The translations under genes and the position numbers were made by a program. From an uncultured Muribaculaceae bacterium (GTDB lineage: Bacteria; Bacteroidota; Bacteroidia; Bacteroidales; Muribaculaceae), in the NCBI GenBank assembly GCA_910587355.1, contig CAJUKF010000011.1:1-58825 (forward strand): 58,825 nucleotides of DNA, written 5' to 3'. The first letter of the stretch is position 1, and each line of letters opens with the position of its first letter. This document shows, piece by piece, positions 43,719 to 51,914 of this stretch. The notes under the pieces were generated by a model, which worked only from the letters and a program-made list of their open reading frames with translations, was not told the origin of the DNA and made no database searches.

Positions 43719-43870
43719 CTCAACATCTTCTCAACAAACCACTCACAAAAAGAGAATCCAACAAAGGATGCTGTTGTTTTCTCAACATTTCTTTTCGATT
43801 GTTGAGCATTTGTTGAGAGTGTATGTTGTTTGTTATCAGCATGGTTATATACTTATTCAACAATTCAACA
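43719..43870. repeat. Cluster of CTCAACA/TTCAACA heptamers
   Basis: CTCAACA occurs at 43719-43725, 43730-43736 and 43781-43787. Its reverse complement TGTTGAG is at 43800-43806 and 43811-43817. TTCAACA is at 43856-43862 and 43864-43870. Seven related heptamers in 152 bases between primase and helicase genes resemble iterons or a regulator array. Confidence 0.5.
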
Positions 43871-43884
43871 AAAAAAGAATGATG

Positions 43885-45090
43885 TTACAGGGAGTCAAGT
43901 TGCTTCCTTGTGACTGTATAGAACCGTCCAACTCTCTTAATCGGCTCATAACGGCACTCCCGATTGTAATTAAATTGGTAGGTCGTATAGGTAAGTCCGT
44001 TGGATGCCGGAGTAAGTTTCCAACACTCTTGCAGCACTTTCCGTACTTGGTACTTCTCCACCTTTACCTGTGAGTGTACCAGCAAAAGAAGAAGGTCGTT
44101 GTAACAGAACGAGAATGTGTCCGTACCGACACTGTCCATGATGTCAAGGATAAGTTCGTGTATCTCTATCTCCAATCGGTTGCGGTTGCTGCGGATAATC
44201 TTCCGCAAGGCTTCGGTATGCAACAACGAGGGTGCAAACCACATACGGCTTTCTTTTTCGGTGGATAGCTGTCTGTGTTGCAGGAAATGGAGAAAGGCGG
44301 GTATCTCCGCTTTCAGCTTTTGCAGGAAGTCGGTATCATCGGACTGCAAGCGGTCTATCTTGCGTACCCAATAGCGTGTTTCTCCTGCATCTATGATTAC
44401 GGGCAGATACTCGTTGTTGGAGCACAGCACAAACTTGGCAAAGAACGCTATCTCGTCACGGTCTTTGCCTTTGGCTTCCACTTTATAGGATAGAGTTGTA
44501 CTGAGGTTCTTCAACCGCTCGCTGTCCTCCCTGCGGTTGAGCAGCACTTCATCCACCACGATAAGGAGCTTCCCTGCCCAATCGGAATTGAACTGGCTGC
44601 GGAAGTCCTCGTTGGTGTTGAACGTGACATTGTTCTGAAAGAGGGCTTTCAGAAAGTTCAGGAACGTGCTCTTGCCCGTATTGCGTTCTTCCGATACCAA
44701 CAGCAGGATGGGCAGTTTTTGTACGGGTTGCAGGTAGAGCAGTTGCAGATAGTCCATTCCTAACTCGTATTGCTCCCCGAAAATGTGGCGAACCAATGAT
44801 TGGATGCAGGGAAACTCGCCTTGCTGTGGACAATGCTCTATCGGCTCATAGAGGTTGAGAAACTTGTCCACCACGGGACGATAGTCCACATGGTTGGGGA
44901 CGGTACAGAAACCGTCATACTTCGGCACGGTGGCGAGATAGTCCTTGCCATAGTCCTGCCGTAGGGTCTCGTTGTTCCACACGATGCGTTTCTTCACATA
45001 GCCACCGTTCAGTCGAGGCTGGTTCACTAACTTGTAGAGGGTCGTACCCACCCGGATAAACTCCTCCTTTTCGTTCTTTGTTTTTGTCAT
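43885..45090 (-). CDS. VirE/D5-like primase-helicase protein (DUF5906 type)
   Basis: This 401-residue ATPase has a P-loop in LVSEERNTGKSTFLNFLKALF (about 131-151), a Walker B-like KLLIVVDEVLLN (about 173-184), a sensor region KFVLCSNNEY (about 219) and an arginine-finger-like ETRYWVRKI (about 235). A winged-helix-like C-terminus starts near DILLLLVHSQVKVEKYQVRKVLQE. This is the SF3/D5-like helicase found beside Toprim primases in Bacteroides mobilisable elements, likely unwinding the element origin. The gene starts after a 350-base gap with strong palindromes. Confidence 0.85.
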   Translation of the reverse strand: MTKTKNEKEEFIRVGTTLYKLVNQPRLNGGYVKKRIVWNNETLRQDYGKDYLATVPKYDGFCTVPNHVDYRPVVDKFLNLYEPIEHCPQQGEFPCIQSLVRHIFGEQYELGMDYLQLLYLQPVQKLPILLLVSEERNTGKSTFLNFLKALFQNNVTFNTNEDFRSQFNSDWAGKLLIVVDEVLLNRREDSERLKNLSTTLSYKVEAKGKDRDEIAFFAKFVLCSNNEYLPVIIDAGETRYWVRKIDRLQSDDTDFLQKLKAEIPAFLHFLQHRQLSTEKESRMWFAPSLLHTEALRKIIRSNRNRLEIEIHELILDIMDSVGTDTFSFCYNDLLLLLVHSQVKVEKYQVRKVLQECWKLTPASNGLTYTTYQFNYNRECRYEPIKRVGRFYTVTRKQLDSL

Positions 45091-45441
45091 TTACATTTCG
45101 CTTAAATCGTTAATAGTTAATCAAGTGCAAAGCTACGGCAAGTCACGCGAAAGCCTGATAAGCAAATCACAGCAGAACGGCGCAAAATTTACACGGAATG
45201 AAAAACTTGCTGCGAATTGCACAGGAAGCAGGTAAAGAGCATATAAAGCAAACCCGAAAAAGCATCCGTTACAGGTTTGCTTCTTCGGGCTTTTGTTGGT
45301 AATACGTATTATTGGTAAAACAGCAATACGTTAGTTCAACTGAATACTAATACGTTTTACCAACTGAGTGTTTTATCAGCAATCAATTGACAGATAAAGA
45401 TTTGTCGGTTTCATGATTTCATGTCGTCACATTATTGGATT
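45091..45441. other. Gene-free gap with two large inverted repeats
   Basis: No gene is seen. AAGCAAACC (45246-45254) and GGTTTGCTT (45274-45282) form a stem that may terminate the integrase unit on the minus strand. GTTGGTAATACGTATTA (45295-45311) and TAATACGTTTTACCAAC (45348-45364) form a 17-bp inverted repeat with one mismatch and further internal TTGGTAAAAC copies. Confidence 0.5.
45295..45364. promoter_or_regulatory. Palindromic array with TACGTATTA/TTGGTAAAAC units
   Basis: The 17-bp inverted repeat arms are separated by 36 bases that hold another TTGGTAAAAC (45312-45321) and AATACGTTAG. The right arm includes AATACTAATACGT, also found at 7300-7310 by the AAA ATPase promoter. An operator or recombination-type site is likely; its protein is unknown. 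Confidence 0.4.
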
Positions 45442-45825
45442 TTATGCCTGATAATTAGAAGCCTTTGTCCCGTTACTGCCCAGCAAAAAGAAGAAGGTTG
45501 TTTTCTCTTTTCGCAAGTACATCCTTTTAAGAATGGCATTGCGCATTTGTTCCGCACCGAAACTATTGATACGGAAAGCAAGCGCAACTATCATCGTGAG
45601 ACTGAATACATTTGCATGATAGCCGTTTTCCAATCTGATATACTTCTGAACCTCGTATTCTTTCAATGCTCCACTTTTATATATGGCTCTGATGGAAGCT
45701 CGGAATGTGGTGGCAATTACTCCGAATAAATCGCCAAGTTCCTGTTCGCTCATCCAAATGTCTGTGACATTGTCCGGCATTATGATATTGCCGGATTCAC
45801 TCATTGTTATAATACTTCTTTTCAT
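45442..45825 (-). CDS. Small RhuM-like protein next to the integrase
   Basis: Starting at 45825 gives 127 residues (MKRSIITMSESGNIIMPDNVTDIWMSEQELGDLFGV). The middle looks like a helix-turn-helix (SEQELGDLFGVIATTFRASIRAIYKSG). The following EYEVQKYIRLENGYHANVFSLTMIVALAFRINSFGAEQMRNAIL resembles the N-terminal region of RhuM-family proteins, which here ends early at about 127 residues. It starts 10 bases after the integrase stop, so it is probably cotranscribed. The function is unknown; a regulator of excision or an orphan RhuM fragment are both possible. Confidence 0.6.
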   Translation of the reverse strand: MKRSIITMSESGNIIMPDNVTDIWMSEQELGDLFGVIATTFRASIRAIYKSGALKEYEVQKYIRLENGYHANVFSLTMIVALAFRINSFGAEQMRNAILKRMYLRKEKTTFFFLLGSNGTKASNYQA

Positions 45826-45835
45826 AAGCCATTCT

Positions 45836-47044
45836 TTATATGGTGAAATGTCCGCTAACCTTATCTTCAAAAGCAGAAATGTCGTTTTCAAGTTTCGTGT
45901 TGGTCACTTTTGCATAAATCTGCGTAGTAGTGATATTTGTATGTCCGAGTATTTTGCTGACACTTTCTATTGGCATACCATAATTAAGGGCTAAAACAGC
46001 GAAGGAATGCCGGCTCAGGTGAAATGAAATGTTCTTTTCTATTCCACACATTTTTGCCACAGTCTTGATGCGCCTATTTACCATGTCGTAAGAATTTATG
46101 TTGAACAAATTCTTACCATTTCTGAATGGCTTATTTCGCTCAATTATTTGAGCGGGAATGTCCATCAGCTTGATTTGAAACGGCACACCTGTTTTCTGCC
46201 TTTTGGATACAATCCAACGTGAGCCATTCAGTTCCACGATATTGTCTGTGGTGAGATTTTTGATGTCCACGAATGATATACCCGTCCAGCATCCGAAAAT
46301 AAAAATGTCCCTTGCAATAGCGAAATTGGCATTTTCCAATTCGATTGTACTCATGGCTTTGATTTCGTTCTCTGTCAAGAAGCCACGTTCCTTATGGTCA
46401 GGATTCACATGATATTGTGCAAATGGATTTCTCGGTATCTTCCCGTGGTAATGAGCGGAAGTTACGATATGCTTCAATGGTATGGAATATATCCATACGG
46501 AAGATTGGGCAAGTCCGACCTCGTTACGTAGATACAGACAATAATCATGGATAAACTCTTCCGTCAGTTCATTCATCCCCATATCCGAACGCTTATAATG
46601 GTTTTTCATAAATTCGGCGACATATTTCCTTACGGTAAGATATTTACGGTATGTACGCTCCGAACGGTCTTTCCCAACACGTTTGGCAAAATCCGCATTC
46701 ATCTTATCAAAGGCACGTAACACCGTTTCATACTCTATGCCGATACCTTGATAGGCATTGCGTACCATTTCGGCAGTTACAAATGCCTCCCGGTCAGAAA
46801 GCCGCTGGTAATGCTTTGCTATCTGCGCCTTGATATTATCAAGCGCATGATTAACATCCATAGACTTACGGCTCTTACCTTTAGCCCGATTAGCTTTGGC
46901 ATCCCATAACTCCTTGGATATACTCTGTTTACAACTGAACTGAGCAATCGTCCCATTGATGGTAACCCGTCCCATGATAGGGACAATTCCATTCTTCTCT
47001 TTGCTTCCATTTACATAGAAGACAGTCTTAAATGTACTTCTCAT
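45836..47044 (-). CDS. Tyrosine recombinase (element integrase)
   Basis: This 402-residue integrase has an arm-binding domain (about 10-85), a SAM-like core-binding domain (about 110-210) and a catalytic domain. HLSRH gives His342 and Arg345, LGH gives His368, and TTTQIY gives the nucleophile Tyr377. A Lys in SKRQKTG is the beta-hairpin Lys. The first catalytic Arg is absent: the usual TGxR segment reads TGISFVDI with Ser at about 257. This is as known for the CTnDOT/NBU-type integrases of Bacteroides, which tolerate core mismatches. It should integrate and excise the 36-47 kb element. Candidate att sequence lies beyond its start. Confidence 0.93.
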   Translation of the reverse strand: MRSTFKTVFYVNGSKEKNGIVPIMGRVTINGTIAQFSCKQSISKELWDAKANRAKGKSRKSMDVNHALDNIKAQIAKHYQRLSDREAFVTAEMVRNAYQGIGIEYETVLRAFDKMNADFAKRVGKDRSERTYRKYLTVRKYVAEFMKNHYKRSDMGMNELTEEFIHDYCLYLRNEVGLAQSSVWIYSIPLKHIVTSAHYHGKIPRNPFAQYHVNPDHKERGFLTENEIKAMSTIELENANFAIARDIFIFGCWTGISFVDIKNLTTDNIVELNGSRWIVSKRQKTGVPFQIKLMDIPAQIIERNKPFRNGKNLFNINSYDMVNRRIKTVAKMCGIEKNISFHLSRHSFAVLALNYGMPIESVSKILGHTNITTTQIYAKVTNTKLENDISAFEDKVSGHFTI

Positions 47045-47464
47045 AATCCTTGCTTTTTGTTTGGTGCAAAATTAAATAATGAGAGTCATAAGGGCAGAAC
47101 GCAAACCTACGCAGAACGCAGAAAAATAGGAAGTTAGTGTTAAAAGTGCATTTGATACGAGGTAATGGTTTGGAAGCATAACAACTTCTATATTCTGCTC
47201 AGACCATGTCTTCACTACTTATGCCACTTGAAGCCACTTTATGCCAAACACCATTGATGGTCAGTACATTCTCTATGTTTTGCTCATATTTTCATTTTTA
47301 AGTGACATTTTTCAAAAAAATTTGGATATATCAAAAATAATCATTTAATTTGCGGCGAAGCTATTCCAGATAACATTACCTAAAATCGCAATTATTTAAT
47401 AACTAATCATATAACAAGCCATTATTTTTCTGTAATTCACAAACCTAATCCTAATCTTAACAAA
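47045..47464. other. Gene-free right end of the mobile element
   Basis: No gene is seen. It contains the arm-like repeat at 47159-47198 and the candidate att core at 47308-47321, both matching the left end. The sequence is AT-rich. The next chromosomal gene starts at 47465, with no clear promoter consensus. Confidence 0.5.
47308..47321. other. Candidate right attachment core
   Basis: TTTTTCAAAAAAAT is identical to 35898-35911. The arm-like repeat lies on the inner side, as at the left end. Confidence 0.35.
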
Positions 47465-48970
47465 ATGCGAAAACTATTAATGATACGTGTCATTACATTT
47501 ATTGCATTGATGCTGTCGGTTGTCGCCGCCCCGGCATCGAATATTGCATGCAACGGTGATTATTATAACAATAGGAGGCCCGAGATATCGGACAGCATTT
47601 TCCGTATGATTCCATGGGGAAAGACAGTAGTCTCAGACTGTCTGTCAAGGTCTGACAGCAATCCGATTCATAAAGACGTTAAGGTGACGGAAGCAGGTAA
47701 GTTGGCCGAAACTATCGGGTCTGACATAAACGAAATAGATTCGATAGCGGTGAGCGGGCCGATAAATGATTCGGATTTCAATACGCTATGGAGTGCCACT
47801 TTTTATGGAAAACTGTCGGTAATCAATCTTGAGAATGCCGAAATTGAAAATGAAAGTGTGCCGGCCAATGCTTTCTTTCATGCCGACGAGCAGACTGACG
47901 ATACGGGTATATATGTAATAGGGCTGAAACGAATAATACTCCCCGACAATATAAAAAGTATCGGAGGCGGAGCTTTTGTGTATGCTGTGCGTCTTGAGGA
48001 AATCAATCTTCCCAAAGGGCTACGTGAGCTCGGTTCTTATACTTTTTCAGACTGCAAGTCGTTGAAGACCTCTCCGCTGCAAGTACCCGAAGGTGTGACG
48101 GAGATTCCGCCTATGTGCTTTAAAGACTGCCATTCGCTTGATGAGGTAGTACTTCCGTCGACAATAAAGAAAATAGGCCAGGGAGCGTTTTTTCAAGCCA
48201 AACTCAAGCACATAAATTTGCCTGAAGGCCTGACGACCTTAGACCACCATGCCTTTTATGCATCCGGTCTTGAAGAAGTGTCGCTTCCTTCTACTTGTCT
48301 GGATTTCCTTGGCTCGGGACAATTTGCCCTTAATTACAACTTAAAAAAATTTAGCATACACTCGCCAATACAAGTCATTCCGGATGCTTTCCTGTATGGA
48401 GATTTCAATCTGACAGATTTAAATTTACCCCCGACAGTCCGGATAATAGAATTTCAAGCGCTGTGGGGATGTTGGAGTCTGCCTGAACTTGTGCTGCCCG
48501 AAGGCGTGGATATGATACGTACGGGAGCCTTCGCATATTGCAGAGCCGTAAAAAAACTTGTACTGCCCTCGACCGTGACCTACATCGAGAGCTATGCTTT
48601 CCAATATTTTAATTCGCTGGAGGCCATCTACTGCAGTGCGCCGGTACCGCCAATGTGCGACGAAAATTCGGCAAACGCCTACGGATACACTGCCCCTACC
48701 TTCGGCCCTACGCCTGAGGATACTCCAAACGATATACCGGTGTATGTGCCCGTAGGTACATCGTCGCTGTATGCAGCAGCCAAAGGCTGGAATTATTTTA
48801 CCAATTTCGTAGAGACGGAAGAGTTCCCCCCGGCATCCGTGCCCGAAATCAGTATCAGAAAAACGAGTGAAGACAATGAAATATATGACTTATCCGGCAG
48901 AAAAGTGATTATGCCTGTGCCGGGACAAATATATATTCAGAGCGGCCAGAAGATAATGTTCCGGCCATAG
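47465..48970 (+). CDS. BspA-type leucine-rich-repeat secreted protein
   Basis: This 501-residue protein has a signal peptide (MRKLLMIRVITFIALMLSVVAAPA). From about residue 150 there are repeated LRR_5 units such as IILPDNIKSIGGGAFVYAVRLEEINLPKGLRELG, VVLPSTIKKIGQGAFF and LVLPSTVTYIESYAF, the BspA/treponemal pattern of surface adhesins. The last 40 residues (NEIYDLSGRKVIMPVPGQIYIQSGQKIMF) resemble a short type IX secretion or T9SS-like tail. Surface exposure and binding of host or microbial ligands are likely but unproven. It borders the mobile element on the chromosomal side. Confidence 0.87.
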   Translation: MRKLLMIRVITFIALMLSVVAAPASNIACNGDYYNNRRPEISDSIFRMIPWGKTVVSDCLSRSDSNPIHKDVKVTEAGKLAETIGSDINEIDSIAVSGPINDSDFNTLWSATFYGKLSVINLENAEIENESVPANAFFHADEQTDDTGIYVIGLKRIILPDNIKSIGGGAFVYAVRLEEINLPKGLRELGSYTFSDCKSLKTSPLQVPEGVTEIPPMCFKDCHSLDEVVLPSTIKKIGQGAFFQAKLKHINLPEGLTTLDHHAFYASGLEEVSLPSTCLDFLGSGQFALNYNLKKFSIHSPIQVIPDAFLYGDFNLTDLNLPPTVRIIEFQALWGCWSLPELVLPEGVDMIRTGAFAYCRAVKKLVLPSTVTYIESYAFQYFNSLEAIYCSAPVPPMCDENSANAYGYTAPTFGPTPEDTPNDIPVYVPVGTSSLYAAAKGWNYFTNFVETEEFPPASVPEISIRKTSEDNEIYDLSGRKVIMPVPGQIYIQSGQKIMFRP

Positions 48971-49048
48971 ACAATCCGTACGGGGAACACGTGCTCCGGC
49001 AGAGCGATTTATATGTTACATGAAGTGAAAAATACCAAATTTTTTCAC

Positions 49049-49056
49049 TAACTTTG
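49049..49056 (+). promoter_or_regulatory. -7 box for fabG
   Basis: TAACTTTG lies 28 bases before the fabG ATG and matches the consensus; no good -33 element. Confidence 0.55.
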
Positions 49057-49083
49057 CAGCCGGAAATAACAAATCAAAAGCAA

Positions 49084-49830
49084 ATGAAATTACTCGAAGG
49101 AAAAACCGCCCTCATCACCGGTGCGGCACGCGGCATTGGCAAAGCCATTGCCCTTCGCTTCGCCGCTGAAGGCGCCAACATTGCATTCACCGACCTCGTC
49201 ATAGATGAAAACGGCCTCGCCACTCAGGCCGAAATCGAAGCTCTCGGCGTAAAAGCCAAAGGCTATGCATCAAACGCAGCCGACTTCAACCAGACAAAAG
49301 AAGTAGTGGCTGAAGTGGCCAAGGACTTCGGTTCTATCGACATTCTCGTAAACAATGCCGGCATCACAAAAGACGGCCTCATGATGCGCATGACCGAAGG
49401 CCAGTGGGACGCCGTTATCAACGTCAACCTCAAGAGCGCTTTCAACTTCATCAATGCCGTGCTCCCCATAATGCTCCGTCAGCGTTCGGGCTCGATTATC
49501 AACATGGCATCAGTAGTAGGTGTTCACGGCAATGCAGGCCAGAGCAACTATGCCGCTTCAAAAGCCGGTCTTATCGCCCTTGCCAAGAGTATCGCCCAGG
49601 AAGTGGGCTCGCGCGGCATCCGCGCCAACGCCATCGCTCCGGGCTTCATCGAGACTGCAATGACGGCACAGCTCCCCGACGCCGTACGCGAAGAATGGAA
49701 AAAGAAAATACCCCTACGCCGCGGCGGTCAGGTCGAAGACATCGCCAATGTGGCGACATTCCTCGCCTCCGACCTCTCGAGCTATGTCACAGGTCAGGTG
49801 ATTCAGGTCGACGGCGGCATGAACATGTAA
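49084..49830 (+). CDS. fabG: 3-oxoacyl-[acyl-carrier-protein] reductase
   Basis: This SDR enzyme reduces 3-oxoacyl-ACP with NADPH in fatty-acid elongation. The ATG at 49084 gives 248 residues, the family length; the in-frame Met 10 codons earlier overlaps the promoter box. TGAARGIGKAIA (about 12-23) binds NADP. LVNNAGIT (about 87), Ser and YAASKAGL with the catalytic Tyr-x3-Lys (about 153-160), and APGFIETAMT (about 184-193) follow. The end is typical: YVTGQVIQVDGGM. It is monocistronic with a strong terminator. Confidence 0.93.
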   Translation: MKLLEGKTALITGAARGIGKAIALRFAAEGANIAFTDLVIDENGLATQAEIEALGVKAKGYASNAADFNQTKEVVAEVAKDFGSIDILVNNAGITKDGLMMRMTEGQWDAVINVNLKSAFNFINAVLPIMLRQRSGSIINMASVVGVHGNAGQSNYAASKAGLIALAKSIAQEVGSRGIRANAIAPGFIETAMTAQLPDAVREEWKKKIPLRRGGQVEDIANVATFLASDLSSYVTGQVIQVDGGMNM

Positions 49831-49838
49831 ACTCACTA

Positions 49839-49872
49839 AAACGGAGTTGCCTCGCGGCGGCTCCGTTTTTTT
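49839..49872 (+). terminator. Terminator after fabG
   Basis: ACGGAG...GCC TCGC GGC...CTCCGT is followed by TTTTTTT, a strong intrinsic terminator. Confidence 0.9.
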
Positions 49873-49905
49873 CTTCAATTAAGCTGGTAATCACCGGAGA
49901 TTTTG

Positions 49906-49913
49906 TAATTTTG
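49906..49913 (+). promoter_or_regulatory. -7 box for the pyrBI operon
   Basis: TAATTTTG, 21 bases before the pyrB ATG. The leader is too short for a UTP-attenuator of the enterobacterial type. Confidence 0.5.
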
Positions 49914-49933
49914 TAAAACAATTACCCCCAGCC

Positions 49934-50857
49934 ATGAACAGTAGCAGCTTTGTCGCCATAGGCGACCTCAACAAGCAGGAGCTTCTCGACCTTCTCGAGC
50001 GCACCCGTTACTTCGAAGAGCACCCCAACAGCAGGCTTTTGGACGGCCGCGTTGTGGCAACCCTCTTTTTTGAACCCTCCACCCGCACCCGTCTCAGTTT
50101 CGAAACCGCTGTCAACCGCCTCGGAGGCCGTGTGATAGGCTTCTCCGATGCTTCCACCTCAAGCACCTCGAAAGGCGAGACTCTGAAGGACACTATAAAA
50201 ATGGTGTCCAACTATGCCGACATCATCGTCATGCGCCACTTCCTCGAAGGGGCAGCCCAGTATGCGACTGAGGTGACCGATGTGCCGATTGTCAATGCAG
50301 GCGACGGTGCAAACCAGCATCCCTCGCAGACACTTCTCGACCTCTACTCCATTCTCAAGACTCAGGGCAGGCTCGAAGGCCTCACCATTACCATGGTAGG
50401 CGACCTTAAGTACGGCCGCACCGTGCACTCGCTCATCATGGCCATGCGCCATTTCAAGCCCGTGTTCAACTTCGTTTCGTGCCCCGAACTGCGTATGCCC
50501 GAAGAGTATATCAAACTCTGCCGCCGCGAAGGCATCGAATTCCATGAATACACCGAGTTCTCTCAGGAAGTGATTGACTCAAGCGACATAATCTACATGA
50601 CCCGTGTACAGCGCGAGCGCTTCTCCGACATAATGGAGTACGAGCGTGTGAAAAACCTCTACACTCTGCGCAACGCCATGCTTGCCACTTCCAAGCCGAC
50701 AGTACGCATTCTGCATCCCCTCCCCCGCGTAAATGAAATCAATATCGACGTAGACGAAAATCCGAAGGCCTACTACTTTGAGCAGGCCCGAAACGGTGTT
50801 TTCGCACGTCAGGCCATATTAACCCGAGCCCTCGGTATCAATCCTCTCGAAAAATGA
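49934..50857 (+). CDS. pyrB: Aspartate carbamoyltransferase catalytic subunit
   Basis: The enzyme makes N-carbamoyl-aspartate from carbamoyl phosphate and aspartate, the committed step of pyrimidine synthesis. The protein has 307 residues, the usual length. FEPSTRTRLSFETA (about 49-62) is the carbamoyl-phosphate loop, followed by STSKGETLKDT (about 78-88), NAGDGANQHPSQTLLDLYSI (about 121-140) and HPLPRVNEI (about 265-273). It overlaps pyrI by 4 bases (ATGA). Confidence 0.97.
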   Translation: MNSSSFVAIGDLNKQELLDLLERTRYFEEHPNSRLLDGRVVATLFFEPSTRTRLSFETAVNRLGGRVIGFSDASTSSTSKGETLKDTIKMVSNYADIIVMRHFLEGAAQYATEVTDVPIVNAGDGANQHPSQTLLDLYSILKTQGRLEGLTITMVGDLKYGRTVHSLIMAMRHFKPVFNFVSCPELRMPEEYIKLCRREGIEFHEYTEFSQEVIDSSDIIYMTRVQRERFSDIMEYERVKNLYTLRNAMLATSKPTVRILHPLPRVNEINIDVDENPKAYYFEQARNGVFARQAILTRALGINPLEK

Positions 50858-51315
50858 CAACAGACAAGAAAGAACTGGCTGTCGCTGCTCTGCAGAACGG
50901 CACCGTCATCGACCATATACCCTCCGGGGCACTTTTCCGTGCCGTGCGTATTCTCGGCATCGAGCAACTCGACACCGCCGTCACCATAGGCAACAATCTG
51001 CCCAGCGGGCGCCTCGGCAAGAAAGGCATCATCAAGGTAGCCGATGTCGAATTCCCCGAAGACGTGCTCAACCGCATCGCCATTATCGCTCCCACGGCAA
51101 TGGTCAACATCATCCGCAACTACGAGGTAGTGGAGAAGCGCCCCGTCGTGCTCCCCGACGTACTTGTCGGTCTGGTAAAATGCAGCAATCCCAAGTGCGT
51201 CACCAATCATGAGCCTATGGCGACACGATTCAACGTCATCGACCGCGAGAGCGTAAAACTCCGCTGCCACTACTGCAACCACACTATCAGCGGCTCTGAT
51301 GCCGAAATCATCTGA
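50854..51315 (+). CDS. pyrI: Aspartate carbamoyltransferase regulatory chain
   Basis: This 153-residue subunit carries allosteric nucleotide binding (AALQNGTVIDHIPSGALFRAVRILGI, about 9-34) and the zinc domain, with Cys in CSNPKCVTNHEP (about 109-120) and CHYCNHTI (about 140). It assembles with PyrB into the regulated holoenzyme, inhibited by CTP in known cases. Its stop overlaps the first base of the next gene's start codon. Confidence 0.97.
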   Translation: MTTDKKELAVAALQNGTVIDHIPSGALFRAVRILGIEQLDTAVTIGNNLPSGRLGKKGIIKVADVEFPEDVLNRIAIIAPTAMVNIIRNYEVVEKRPVVLPDVLVGLVKCSNPKCVTNHEPMATRFNVIDRESVKLRCHYCNHTISGSDAEII

Positions 51316-51878
51316 TGAAGCAGAACTGGAAACCGGGCACTCTCGTCTATCCGCTGCCAGCGGCTCTTGTCAGCTGCGCCCACGGCGGACGCACCAATCT
51401 GCTCACAGTGGCGTGGACGGGCACAATCTGCACCAACCCGGCAATGCTCTACATATCCGTGCGGCCCGAGCGTTTTTCATATCCTCTCATCAAGGAGTCA
51501 ATGGAATTCACGCTCAACCTCACTACCGCCGGCATGGCCCGCGCCACTGACCTCTGTGGGGTTACATCGGGTGCCGACGGCGACAAATGGGAAGCTTCCG
51601 GCCTGCATCCTTATCCGGGTGTGGCTGTGGCATGTCCCGCGGTCGCCGAATCGCCGATTTCAATCGAGTGCCGCGTCAAAAGCATAATGCCTCTCGGCAG
51701 CCATCACATGTTCATCGCCGAAGTGATGAATGTGCTTGCCGACGAAGAATATATGGACCCCGAAACCGGAAAATTTGACCTTGAGCGCGCCGGGCTCCTC
51801 AGCTACAGCCACGGCGCATATTACGCACAGGGACCGCGCCTCGGCACTTTCGGATTCTCTGTCCGCAAAAAGAAATAA
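51315..51878 (+). CDS. Flavin reductase family protein
   Basis: This 187-residue split-barrel flavoprotein shows YPLPAALVSCAHGGRTNLLTVAWTGTICTNPAMLYISVRPERFSY, where the flavin-binding TVAWTGxICTNPP-like block lies at about 30-44. GVTSGADGDKWEASGL and the late TFGFSVRK are typical. It probably binds FMN. The substrate is not evident, and some members act in oxidoreductase or rubredoxin-linked roles. Start abuts the pyrI stop, so it is co-transcribed with pyrBI, and glyA follows 36 bases later. Confidence 0.87.
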   Translation: MKQNWKPGTLVYPLPAALVSCAHGGRTNLLTVAWTGTICTNPAMLYISVRPERFSYPLIKESMEFTLNLTTAGMARATDLCGVTSGADGDKWEASGLHPYPGVAVACPAVAESPISIECRVKSIMPLGSHHMFIAEVMNVLADEEYMDPETGKFDLERAGLLSYSHGAYYAQGPRLGTFGFSVRKKK

Positions 51879-51914
51879 TCAGGAATTATCAATCTCACAT
51901 CAATCATCACATAC

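Noticed and set aside
43719..43870. CRISPR array
   Set aside because: The repeats are 7 bases, mixed in orientation and irregularly spaced, unlike CRISPR repeats. No cas genes are in the window.
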